A stretch of 48,468 nucleotides of DNA, from positions 1-48,468 of the forward strand of contig JAFAXS010000005.1 of assembly GCA_019240755.1 (NCBI GenBank), read 5' to 3'. Made by a program: the position numbers and the translations under genes. The notes under the pieces were generated by a model. That model worked only from the letters and a program-made list of their open reading frames with translations. It made no database searches and had not been told where the DNA came from. Shown here piece by piece: positions 33,412 through 41,613 of this stretch (position 1 is its first letter; every line of letters starts with the position of its first letter). The stretch is from Vulcanimicrobiota bacterium. Its GTDB lineage: Bacteria; Vulcanimicrobiota; Vulcanimicrobiia; Vulcanimicrobiales; Vulcanimicrobiaceae.

Positions 33412-33894
33412 ATGATGGACACACAGACGGCGACCTTTGCGGCCGGTTGTTTCTGGGGAGTCGAAGCGGCGTTTCGGCAAGTGCCCGGCGTCATCGAGGT
33501 GGTCTCGGGGTATACCGGCGGCCATGCCGAGCATCCGACGTACCGGCAAGTCTGCGGCCACTCGACCGGGCACGCCGAAGCCGTGCAAGTAACCTTCGAT
33601 CCGCAACGGGTCGGCTACGATCGGTTACTCGAGGAGTTCTGGAAAATTCACGATCCGACGCAGCTCAACCGGCAAGGACCCGACGTCGGCGACCAATACC
33701 GGTCGGCGATCTTCACGCACGACGATGAACAGCACGCCGCCGCCGTTGCATCGCGCGACCGCGAACAGGCTCGGCACGCGCGTCCGATCGTAACGCAGAT
33801 CGCTCCGGCGACGAAATTTTGGCCCGCGGAAGAATATCACCAGCGTTACTTTGAGAAGCATGGGATGGTGCAATGTCACGTACCGGTTCGATGA
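33412..33894 (+). CDS. msrA: Peptide methionine-S-sulfoxide reductase A
   Basis: A 160-residue MsrA with the active site GCFWG (catalytic C13) and the conserved GYTGG and STGHAEAV motifs. A cysteine near the C-terminus (VQCHVPVR) could be the resolving residue. There is no signal peptide, so it acts in the cytoplasm on methionine-S-sulfoxide. The ATG at 33412 overlaps a second ATG. The 3' end overlaps msrB, so the two stereospecific reductases are coupled. Confidence 0.93.
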   Translation: MMDTQTATFAAGCFWGVEAAFRQVPGVIEVVSGYTGGHAEHPTYRQVCGHSTGHAEAVQVTFDPQRVGYDRLLEEFWKIHDPTQLNRQGPDVGDQYRSAIFTHDDEQHAAAVASRDREQARHARPIVTQIAPATKFWPAEEYHQRYFEKHGMVQCHVPVR

Positions 33895-34364
33895 CGCGGC
33901 GACGCTTCGCGGCGACTCTGGCGGGAGCGGCGTGCCTCGTTGGCGCGTCGCGTCGAGTCTTCGCCGCCGAGCATTTTGAAGTGACGCACTCGGACGCCCA
34001 GTGGCGCGAGCTGCTCGGTCCGGAGCGTTACGAGATTCTGCGCCAAGGCGGCACCGAGCCCGCCTTCTCCAGCCCGCTGCTGAACGAGAAACGCGCCGGA
34101 ACGTACCGCTGCGCGGGCTGCGAACTCGCGCTCTTCTCCTCGCGGGTCAAGTACGACAGCGGCGACGGCTGGCCGTCCTTCTGGGACGTGCTGCCGCGCA
34201 CGACGGCCACGCAGAACGACTACGCGCTGCTCGAGCAGCGCACCGAGGTGCACTGCCGGCGATGCGGCGGCCATCTCGGTCACATCTTCGATGACGGGCC
34301 GCCGCCGACGCACCTGCGTTACTGCATCGACGGCTTGGCGTTACGCTTCGTACCCGCGAGCTGA
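33873..34364 (+). CDS. msrB: Exported peptide methionine-R-sulfoxide reductase B
   Basis: A 163-residue MsrB. Zinc cysteines are C80-A-G-C83 and C128-R-R-C131, and the catalytic C151 is in [11 protein letters not shown]. Residues 7-33 form a Tat-like signal: twin arginines in TRRRF, then a hydrophobic core ending in FAA. It therefore repairs proteins outside the cytoplasm, while MsrA in front has no signal. An ATG at 33891 overlapping the msrA stop (ATGA) is an equally likely start and leaves the signal intact; 33873 is kept as a longer option with GGGATGG upstream. The 3' end overlaps the DAHP synthase gene by 24 bases. Confidence 0.9.
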   Translation: MSRTGSMTRRRFAATLAGAACLVGASRRVFAAEHFEVTHSDAQWRELLGPERYEILRQGGTEPAFSSPLLNEKRAGTYRCAGCELALFSSRVKYDSGDGWPSFWDVLPRTTATQNDYALLEQRTEVHCRRCGGHLGHIFDDGPPPTHLRYCIDGLALRFVPAS

Positions 34365-35270
34365 CACGACGCCGTCGGTCCGATCCGCTCGTTGCGGCAG
34401 CCGCCGACCCGCGAACTCAGCGACCGGCATGAGCCGCCGCATTAGCCGATCGAACTGCGCGCAATCGAGGGATTGTGCGCCGTCGGAGAGCGCGTTCGGC
34501 GGATCGGGATGGACCTCGATAAGCAGCCCATGGGCTCCCGCCGCCACGCTTGCGATCGCGACCGGCGGCACCAGTCGCGCGATTCCCATCGCGTGGGACG
34601 GATCGACGATCACCGGAAGGTGAGTCAGCTCTTCCAACAGCGGAACGACGGCGATGTCGAGCAAATTGCGAGTCGCAACGTCGAACGAGCGCACGCCCCG
34701 CTCGCACAGCACGACGTTGTCGTTGCCGCGGAGCACGATATATTCGGCGGCCAACAGCCATTCTTGCACCGTCGCGGAGAGCCCGCGCTTCAGTAGCACC
34801 GGCATGTCGCTGTCGCCGGCTTCTCGCAGGAGCGGAAAGTTTTGCATGCTGCGCGTACCGATCTGCAGCATGTCGGCGTAGCTTGCGACCTTCTCGACGT
34901 CGCGCGGGTCCAGCACTTCGGTAACGACGCCTAGGCCGAATGCATCGGCGGCCTCGCGCAGCATCTTCAGCGCCTCTTCTCCGAGGCCCTGAAACGAATA
35001 GGGCGACGTTCGGGGCTTGTACGCTCCGCCGCGCAAAACGTTTGCGCCCGCTTGGGCCACGCCCTCAGCCGCGCGGTGAAGCTGTTCGTGCGATTCAACG
35101 CCGCACGGCCCCGCACAGATCGCCAACTCATCGCCGCCGAAGCTCGCGCCGGTTCGCAGCCGTACGACGGTGCGGTCGGGGCGCGCATCCCGGCGGACGA
35201 GCCGATACGATTGCGGTACGTTCACCCCTCGCTCCACCATCGTCGCTTCGACGGATGATTCGCCCTTCAT
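34341..35270 (-). CDS. aroF: 3-deoxy-7-phosphoheptulonate (DAHP) synthase, short AroF type
   Basis: A 309-residue type I-beta DAHP synthase of the KDO8P-like clade, making DAHP from PEP and erythrose-4-phosphate as entry to the shikimate pathway. Motifs: AGPCGVES with metal cysteine C56, VLRGGAYKPRTSPY at 78-91, and DPSHAMG near the end. The N-terminal ferredoxin-like or ACT regulatory domain is absent, suggesting loss of aromatic amino-acid feedback. The ATG at 35270 is likely, but an ATG at 35240 is an alternative. It is divergent from the ketoacyl synthase gene with 64 bases between and could supply shikimate for the neighbouring cluster. Confidence 0.9.
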   Translation of the reverse strand: MKGESSVEATMVERGVNVPQSYRLVRRDARPDRTVVRLRTGASFGGDELAICAGPCGVESHEQLHRAAEGVAQAGANVLRGGAYKPRTSPYSFQGLGEEALKMLREAADAFGLGVVTEVLDPRDVEKVASYADMLQIGTRSMQNFPLLREAGDSDMPVLLKRGLSATVQEWLLAAEYIVLRGNDNVVLCERGVRSFDVATRNLLDIAVVPLLEELTHLPVIVDPSHAMGIARLVPPVAIASVAAGAHGLLIEVHPDPPNALSDGAQSLDCAQFDRLMRRLMPVAEFAGRRLPQRADRTDGVVSARGYEA

Positions 35271-35334
35271 GCCGCCCGTCAGCATCCAAACGCATGCAGG
35301 CCGCCGGCATCGCGCTGTCTGAAAAGCATTCCCG

Positions 35335-36543
35335 ATGGAGCACGTTGCCGTTACCGGAATGGGTGTGGTGTCGCCGCTGGGCAGCAGCATCGACGCCTTC
35401 TGGCGCGGTCTCATGAACGGCACGTCGGCCATTGGACCAATGCACAACCGCGAGCGCGTCTCCGGTAACGGCTTCTGGGCGGCGGTGCCCGATGATTTCG
35501 TGGGCGGCGCGCAGCTGCCGGCAGGCGCCCTGCGCAACACCGACCGCTTTACGCAGTACGCGATGGTGGCCGCAAGCGCCGCGCTGGCGCAGGCGTCGCT
35601 GGATCCGCCGGCGGAGCGCACGGCCGTAATCGTCGGAAATACGATGGGTGGATTTCCGCTCGTCGCCGAGACGCAGAGCCGCTACCTCGACGGCGGCGGA
35701 CATGTCGTGACGCCGAAGCTCATGGCATTGGTGATACCCAATATGGCGAACGCTTTGATCGCCATGCACTGGAAGCTGCACGGACCGTCGCTCGCGATCA
35801 GCACCGCGTGCGCGTCGTCGCTCGATGCGATCGGCCTGGCATCCGGAATGATCGAGCGCGGCACGATCGATGCGGCGATCGCCGGCGGAAGCGAGACGCT
35901 GCTGAGTCCGATCGTGTACGAAAGCCTCGTGCGCGCGGGCGCGCTCTCGCGAAATCCGGATCCGGCGCGCGCCTCGCGGCCCTTCGACCTCGATCGCGAC
36001 GGATTCGTCATGGGCGACGGCGCGGCGATCCTGGTGCTCGAGCGCGCCGAACGTGCGGCGCAGCGCGGCGCAACGATTCTGGCGCGCATCCGCGGGTACG
36101 GGTCGCTCGCCGATGCGTATCACATTACGTCGCCGGATCCGTCGGGCGAGTACGAAGTGCGCGCGATGCGCGCCGCTTTAGACGATGCGGGCGCGGCGGC
36201 GCAGCGTTCCGTCGTCTACGCCCATGCGACGGGCACGATCGTCGGCGACGCCGCCGAAGCGCGCGCGATCGACGCGCTCTACGCCGAACAACCTCCGATC
36301 GTCACGTCGATCAAAGGCCATCTCGGTCACAGCATGGCGAGCTCGGGCGCGATGTGCGCGATCGCAGCCATCGTCGGCATGCACGAGAGCCGCGTTCCGC
36401 CGACAATCGGCACGCAACGGATCGATCCCGCGGCGCGCTTCGACTTGGTGATGTCGCAAGCACGCGAACACGCGTATTCGTCGTTTCAAGTCAACGCCTT
36501 CGGTTTCGGCGGCCAGAATGCGTCGTTAGTTGTGACACGCTGA
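35335..36543 (+). CDS. 3-ketoacyl-ACP synthase (FabF/KAS II-like)
   Basis: A 402-residue condensing enzyme. The triad residues are C159 (STACASS), H297 (AHATGT) and H332 (KGHLGHS), with K327. Sequence and size are of the FabF type, which extends acyl chains on ACP with malonyl-ACP. As first gene of an operon with CoA-ligase and reductase genes, not in a fab locus, it may be dedicated to an unusual acyl chain. No chain-length factor or other KS is nearby, so it is not a type II PKS pair. There are 63 bases before the next gene. The start MEHVAVTGMGVVSPLG is standard. Confidence 0.92.
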   Translation: MEHVAVTGMGVVSPLGSSIDAFWRGLMNGTSAIGPMHNRERVSGNGFWAAVPDDFVGGAQLPAGALRNTDRFTQYAMVAASAALAQASLDPPAERTAVIVGNTMGGFPLVAETQSRYLDGGGHVVTPKLMALVIPNMANALIAMHWKLHGPSLAISTACASSLDAIGLASGMIERGTIDAAIAGGSETLLSPIVYESLVRAGALSRNPDPARASRPFDLDRDGFVMGDGAAILVLERAERAAQRGATILARIRGYGSLADAYHITSPDPSGEYEVRAMRAALDDAGAAAQRSVVYAHATGTIVGDAAEARAIDALYAEQPPIVTSIKGHLGHSMASSGAMCAIAAIVGMHESRVPPTIGTQRIDPAARFDLVMSQAREHAYSSFQVNAFGFGGQNASLVVTR

Positions 36544-36606
36544 CGTGCTGCAGGGCGCGTACGCCGCCGTTCGGAAGCTCTTGGCGAGCCGCGAGGTAGA
36601 GCGACG

Positions 36607-39600
36607 ATGAATCTGCTGGTCAAAGGAACGAGCGGACCGCTGGACGGTCGGGTCGAGGTTCCGAGCTCGAAGTATCACGCGCATCGCGCGTTGATTCTGG
36701 CGTCGCTCGCGTCGGGAACGAGCCGGATCGTCGGACTCTCCGATGCGCGTCACGTCAAGTACACGATCGACGTTCTGCGCGCGCTCGGAACGATGATCGA
36801 AGTTGCCGGCAACGACTTCCTGGTGACGGGCGGCCCATATCGCGTCAAACGAAGAGTCGTCTCCGTCGGCAGTTCCGGGTCAACGCTCTACTTCATGATC
36901 GGACTCGCGTCGCTCGCGGACGCGCCGATCACGATGACGGCGCAGAAGTACTTCCGGCGCCGTCCCGTCGGACCGCTGCTGCAGGCGCTCGCGGCGATGG
37001 GCGTCGAGTTCGAATCGTCCCACGGCTGCCCGCCGATCGGCATCACTCCACGTAAGCCGCGCGGCGGACGGATCGTCATTCCCGGAACGCTGTCGCAGTG
37101 GATCTCGGGTCTGTTGCTGCTTGCGCCGTTCGCGGACCAGCGAACCGTCATCGAAGTGGAAGGCGAGCTCAACGAGCGTCCCTACATCGATCTTACGATC
37201 CGCATGATGGGCGCGGTGGGCTTGCAGGTGGAGATCGGTCGCGACTACCGCAGCTTCACGATCGAACCCGATCAGCGGGCACATCCAGCGACGATGGAAC
37301 TTCCCGCCGACATCGGCTCGGCGGGCTTTGGGTTGGGCGTCACGGCACTCCATCCGTCGAACGTGCTGTTCTCGGGCCTGCAAACGTTGCCCGGCCAAAC
37401 CGCGGACCACCCCGAAGGCGCGTTCTTAGAGATCGTGCGCGAGATGGGGCTGCCGATGGCGTACGACGCGCAGGCGCGGGCCGTGCGAGTCAACCATGGC
37501 GGCATCGAGCTGCGGGGCGTGCGCGTGGACTGCCGCGATATTCCCGACATGCTGCCGATTCTGGCAACGCTCGGCACGTTCGCGCGCGGCCGGACGATCC
37601 TCGAAAACATTCGGCATGTTCGGCTCAAGGAATCGGATCGCGTCGCCGCGATGCTGCAACTCAATCGAATGGGCGGACGGCTGAACATCGAGGACGATCG
37701 CCTGACGATCGACGGCGTCGAGCAGTTGCGCGGCGCAAAGGTCTCTTCATTTAACGACCATCGTATCCTGATGTCGCTCGCCGTCGCCGGCTCGCGCGCG
37801 GAGGGGCAGACGACGCTCACCTATCCGAATGCCTATCGCATCTCGTATCCCCGTTTCTTAGAGGCGATGCGGGCCATCGGCGTGCCGATGTCGGTCGTCG
37901 ATCGGCCCGCAAACGACCGACGCACCACGTCGAAGGCACCGCCCCCGCTGAAGCCAAACGCCGCGGCCACGACGACGCTTATCGACCAGCTGCGTAAGCA
38001 GGCCGCAGAGAGGCCCGACGAGCTTGCGGTGGTCGAGGCGGCCGAGGATCACGATCGCGTTCTCTCCTGGGGCGCGCTGATGGAACGCGTGGACCGTACG
38101 GCGATGCTGCTGCTCCAACTCGGCGTGGCGCCGGGCGAATCCGTCGCGTTTCAGTTGCCCAACTCGCTCGACTTCGTCGTCGTCGCGTTGGCGGCGCTGC
38201 GCATCGGCGCCATCTGTTGCCCGCTGATGCCGATCTTCCGCGAGCGCGAAGTGCTGTTCTGTCTGCGGCGGTCGCGCGCGCGGGTGCTGTTCGTGCCGGA
38301 CCAAGTGCGCGGGCGGCACTTCGCGGGCGAAGTGGCGGCGCTGCTGGCGGAGACGTCGGTCTTCAGCGGCGACCTGCCGTTGCGACTCGAGCACGTGATC
38401 GTCGCGGCGTCGGGCCGCAAAGTGCATCCGCTGCCGGCACCGGATAATGCCGCGGGCGTTGCGTGGCTGCACTTCGCGGATGTCTTGACACAGATGGAGC
38501 CCGATGCTGCGGCGCTCGACCGGCGCGCCGCCGCGCCGGCGGCGCTCGCGCAGCTGCTCTTCACCTCCGGCACGTCGGGTGAGCCGAAGGGCGTGCTGCA
38601 TCGGAACGACGTTCTGATGCGCGCGGCGGCGATGGAAATCGAGCACCTCGGCCTCAACGCGCAAGACCGGGTCTTTATTCCGTCGCCGCTCGCGCACCAG
38701 ACCGGATTCCTCTACGGCATGTGGCTTGCGATCGGCCTGGGCGTCGCGCAAATCGTTCAGCCGGCGTGGAGCGCGGCACGCGCGCTGATGGCGCTCAACG
38801 AATGGGACGGGACGTTCGTCCAGGCGGCGACGCCGTTCTTAGCCGATATGGTGAAAGCGATCGAAGGAGGTGCGCGTCCACCGGCGGCGCTGCGGATCTT
38901 CGTTGCGACCGGGGCCGCCGTACCGCGCGGACTCGCGGAACGCGCAACTCGAATTCTCGGGGCCGCCGTCTGCGGCGCGTGGGGCACGACCGAGTCGTGC
39001 CTTGGATCCTTGGCAGCGCCCAACGACGAGCCCGCAAAGGTCTGGGGCACCGACGGCCGCGCGCTGCGCGGCATCGGGCTGCGTATCCGCGACGACGACG
39101 GAAGCACGCTGCCGCCGGGCGAGGAAGGCAACTTCGAGGTAAAGTCGCCGACGATGTTCGAGGGCTACGTCGATCATCCGGAATGGACGGCGGCTGCCTA
39201 CACGGACGATGGGTGGTTTCGCACGGGCGATCTTGGCGTGATCGACGAGTCGGGCTACGTGCGCATCACCGGGCGCGTCCGCGACGTCATCAACCGCGGC
39301 GGCGAAAAAGTGCCGGTGGCAGAGGTCGAGCAGCTGCTGGCGGATCATCCTGCGGTCGCGGAGATCGCGATCGTTGCGATGCCGGATCCCCGCTTAGGCG
39401 AGCGCGCGTGCGCCTTCGCCGTGCTGCGCGAGCGCGCCGCATTCGATTTTGCGCGCATGCAACACTACCTCGACGCGTGTCAGGTCGCGAAGCACTACTG
39501 GCCGGAGCGGCTCGAGATCGTTGCGGAGCTTCCGCGCACGCCCTCGGGAAAAATTCAAAAATACGTCCTGCGGCAGCGCGCGAAAGGGCTGCGCCCGCAG

Positions 39601-39627
39601 GAGCGCGCGAAGGAGCCGGTCGCATGA
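36607..39627 (+). CDS. EPSP synthase-like domain fused to acyl-CoA ligase
   Basis: A 1006-residue fusion. Residues 1-430 are an EPSP synthase fold (AroA). Active-site comparison with E. coli AroA: K22, R27, Q164, D314, K341-E342, R345 and N383-D-H-R386 are kept, but S23 is Y23, N94 is S89, T97 is S92, and the PEP-binding K411 becomes I412. Those changes fit a different reaction rather than ordinary EPSP synthesis. A Pro-rich linker (435-452) joins an adenylate-forming ligase (455-1000): FTSGTSGEPKG at 652-662, WFRTGDLG, GRVRDVINRGGEKV and the final PSGK lysine. The pair could convert shikimate or a derivative into an acyl-CoA. It overlaps the next gene by ATGA. Confidence 0.92.
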   Translation: MNLLVKGTSGPLDGRVEVPSSKYHAHRALILASLASGTSRIVGLSDARHVKYTIDVLRALGTMIEVAGNDFLVTGGPYRVKRRVVSVGSSGSTLYFMIGLASLADAPITMTAQKYFRRRPVGPLLQALAAMGVEFESSHGCPPIGITPRKPRGGRIVIPGTLSQWISGLLLLAPFADQRTVIEVEGELNERPYIDLTIRMMGAVGLQVEIGRDYRSFTIEPDQRAHPATMELPADIGSAGFGLGVTALHPSNVLFSGLQTLPGQTADHPEGAFLEIVREMGLPMAYDAQARAVRVNHGGIELRGVRVDCRDIPDMLPILATLGTFARGRTILENIRHVRLKESDRVAAMLQLNRMGGRLNIEDDRLTIDGVEQLRGAKVSSFNDHRILMSLAVAGSRAEGQTTLTYPNAYRISYPRFLEAMRAIGVPMSVVDRPANDRRTTSKAPPPLKPNAAATTTLIDQLRKQAAERPDELAVVEAAEDHDRVLSWGALMERVDRTAMLLLQLGVAPGESVAFQLPNSLDFVVVALAALRIGAICCPLMPIFREREVLFCLRRSRARVLFVPDQVRGRHFAGEVAALLAETSVFSGDLPLRLEHVIVAASGRKVHPLPAPDNAAGVAWLHFADVLTQMEPDAAALDRRAAAPAALAQLLFTSGTSGEPKGVLHRNDVLMRAAAMEIEHLGLNAQDRVFIPSPLAHQTGFLYGMWLAIGLGVAQIVQPAWSAARALMALNEWDGTFVQAATPFLADMVKAIEGGARPPAALRIFVATGAAVPRGLAERATRILGAAVCGAWGTTESCLGSLAAPNDEPAKVWGTDGRALRGIGLRIRDDDGSTLPPGEEGNFEVKSPTMFEGYVDHPEWTAAAYTDDGWFRTGDLGVIDESGYVRITGRVRDVINRGGEKVPVAEVEQLLADHPAVAEIAIVAMPDPRLGERACAFAVLRERAAFDFARMQHYLDACQVAKHYWPERLEIVAELPRTPSGKIQKYVLRQRAKGLRPQERAKEPVA

Positions 39628-40799
39628 AGCAGCTCGACCGTCCGGCAAGCTTCGATGCGGCGTCGTTCGCGCGGCTCAAGGACGAAGTCGCCGCCTACGT
39701 CGCCGGTCCCGCGGAAGAATGGTCACGGCGCATCGAGGCAGAGCGGCGCGTTCCGCCCGAACTGTGGGAGGAGTTGCGCGAACGCGGGTACCTCGCGCTG
39801 GCGGCGCCGGTCGAGTACGGCGGCCGCGGCATTCCGTTCTCGCGCTATTTGGAGCTGATCGAACTTTTTTCGATGTCCCACGCCTCGATTCGCATGATCG
39901 TACACGTCGTCAACGGCACGTGGCGCTCGATGGACCGTTTCGCGACGCCGGAACAGCGCGCGAAGTATATCCTGCCGTCGATCCGCGGCGAGATCAAGGT
40001 GGCCTTCACGCTGACCGAGCCGACGGCCGGAACGGGCGCCGACTTGCGCTGCAGCGTCGGCCGCGAGGGCGACACGTATTATCTCACCGGCGAGAAGCAC
40101 CTGATCACGTTCGGCACGATCTGCGACTACTGGCTGCTGTTTGCGCGCGTCGCTGGAACGCGCGGCGCCGACGGTACCGTCGCGCTGCTCGTCGACCGCC
40201 GCGTGCCCGGCGCCACCGTCACCGCGATGGACGAATCGATGGGCGTGCGCGGAACTGACCACGCGCACCTGCGCTTCGAACGAGCGCCCGTTCCGGTCGC
40301 GAATCGCATCGGCGATGAAGGTCAGGGCCTCGAGGTCGCGCTCGGCGGCTTCTTGACGCCGAGCCGCATCTCGGTCGCGATGAGCTGCGTGGGGCTCGCG
40401 CGCCGCGCACACGAGCTGGCGATCGCATACGCGACCGAACGGGAAACTTTCGGCAAGAAGCTCATCGAGCGCCAAGCGATCCGCTTCATGATCGCCGAGA
40501 ACGCCACCGACATCGAGGCCGCGCGTCAACTCGTCTTGCATGCGGCGCACGAGTGGGAGGTCGAGAGCGCCGGCGCGGCGCTGCTCTCCTCGATGTCGAA
40601 GCTGCAGGCCGTGGAGATGCTCACGCGCGTTACCGATAAGGCGCTGCAGATCCACGGCGGCATCGGGTTTTGGCAGCCCAATGCGATCGAGCGCGTCTAC
40701 CGCGACGCGCGAGCGCAACGCTTTGAGGAAGGAACCAACGAAATTCAAAAGACCGTGATCGCCCGCGAGTTGCTCTCCCTCCGCGGAAGCGAGTCGTGA
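39624..40799 (+). CDS. Acyl-CoA dehydrogenase
   Basis: A 391-residue FAD acyl-CoA dehydrogenase. The FAD and substrate motif [13 protein letters not shown] is at 128-140, and the catalytic base is E369 in [11 protein letters not shown]. Length is normal. ATG overlaps the stop of the fusion gene (ATGA) and its own stop is overlapped by the SDR (GTGA). In the proposed pathway it would introduce or shift a ring double bond on a cyclohexene/cyclohexadiene carboxyl-CoA, as acyl-CoA dehydrogenases in cyclohexanecarboxyl-CoA pathways are thought to do. General fatty acyl-CoA oxidation is the alternative. Confidence 0.93.
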   Translation: MKQLDRPASFDAASFARLKDEVAAYVAGPAEEWSRRIEAERRVPPELWEELRERGYLALAAPVEYGGRGIPFSRYLELIELFSMSHASIRMIVHVVNGTWRSMDRFATPEQRAKYILPSIRGEIKVAFTLTEPTAGTGADLRCSVGREGDTYYLTGEKHLITFGTICDYWLLFARVAGTRGADGTVALLVDRRVPGATVTAMDESMGVRGTDHAHLRFERAPVPVANRIGDEGQGLEVALGGFLTPSRISVAMSCVGLARRAHELAIAYATERETFGKKLIERQAIRFMIAENATDIEAARQLVLHAAHEWEVESAGAALLSSMSKLQAVEMLTRVTDKALQIHGGIGFWQPNAIERVYRDARAQRFEEGTNEIQKTVIARELLSLRGSES

Positions 40800-41602
40800 A
40801 CCGCCGCTTCGACGGAAAAGTCGCGCTCATCACCGGGAGCTCGCGCGGCATCGGGCGGGCGCTGGCGCTGACATTGGCGCGCGAAGGCGCGGACATCGTC
40901 GTCAACTATCAGCGCAATGCCGACCTGGCGGAGAGCGCGGTACGCGAAATTACCGCGCTCGGCCCGCGAGCGATTGCGGCACAGGCGAACGTCGAGGAAC
41001 CGGCGGAGATCGACCGGCTGTTCGAGCGCGTTGGCTCCGAGTTTGGACGACTGGACTGTTTCGTTTCGAACGCCGCGGCGAGCTCGTTTAAGAAAATCGT
41101 AGATCTCAAGGCCCATAATCTCGACCGTTCGTTCGACCTCAACGTGCGCGCGTTCGTGCTCGGCGCGCAGCGTGCCGTTAAACTGATGCGCAACGGCGGA
41201 CGCATCGCAGTGCTCTCCAGTTACGGCAGCATCCGCGCGTATCCGACCTACGCGAACCTGGGCTCGAACAAGGCCGCAATCGAGGCCTGGGTGCGCTACA
41301 TGGCGGTCGAGTTCGCTCCCTACGGCGTGAACGTCAACGCCGTGAACGGCGGCTTGATCGATACCGAATCGTGCGCGTACTTCTACGAGCGCGTCGCGGG
41401 CATGGCGCCGATCGACTCGGTGCTCGCCAAGATTCCAAAGCGCCGCATGGGAACGCCGCAAGAGGTCGCCGATACGATCGCATTCTTGCTGGCGCCGGAA
41501 TCCGAGTACATCACCGGGCAGACGTTCTGCGTTGACGGCGGCCTCAGCGTGATCGCTCCTCCTTTTTACTCCGACACGACGCCGCCGCTCGCGCTCTCGT
41601 AA
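40796..41602 (+). CDS. SDR enoyl reductase, FabL/ChcA-like
   Basis: A 268-residue short-chain dehydrogenase. The cofactor motif is TGSSRGIG (13-20) and NAAA near 92-95. The catalytic pair is Y152-x6-K159 (YANLGSNK) rather than the usual Y-x3-K of ketoreductases. That wider spacing is typical of enoyl reductases, and the surrounding pattern [10 protein letters not shown] and [13 protein letters not shown] closely follows FabL. It would therefore reduce a C=C bond next to a thioester with NAD(P)H. In this operon the substrate may be a cyclohexene carboxyl-CoA, the role of ChcA. The GTG at 40796 overlaps the preceding stop (GTGA). Confidence 0.88.
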   Translation: MNRRFDGKVALITGSSRGIGRALALTLAREGADIVVNYQRNADLAESAVREITALGPRAIAAQANVEEPAEIDRLFERVGSEFGRLDCFVSNAAASSFKKIVDLKAHNLDRSFDLNVRAFVLGAQRAVKLMRNGGRIAVLSSYGSIRAYPTYANLGSNKAAIEAWVRYMAVEFAPYGVNVNAVNGGLIDTESCAYFYERVAGMAPIDSVLAKIPKRRMGTPQEVADTIAFLLAPESEYITGQTFCVDGGLSVIAPPFYSDTTPPLALS

Positions 41603-41613
41603 CGGCCACGCCG

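Noticed and set aside
36545-36610. A 21-residue GTG frame bridging the ketoacyl synthase stop and the fusion-gene start with an ATGA overlap
   Set aside because: Too short to judge, no clear ribosome site of its own, and such frames arise easily in GC-rich DNA; it may only be spacer.
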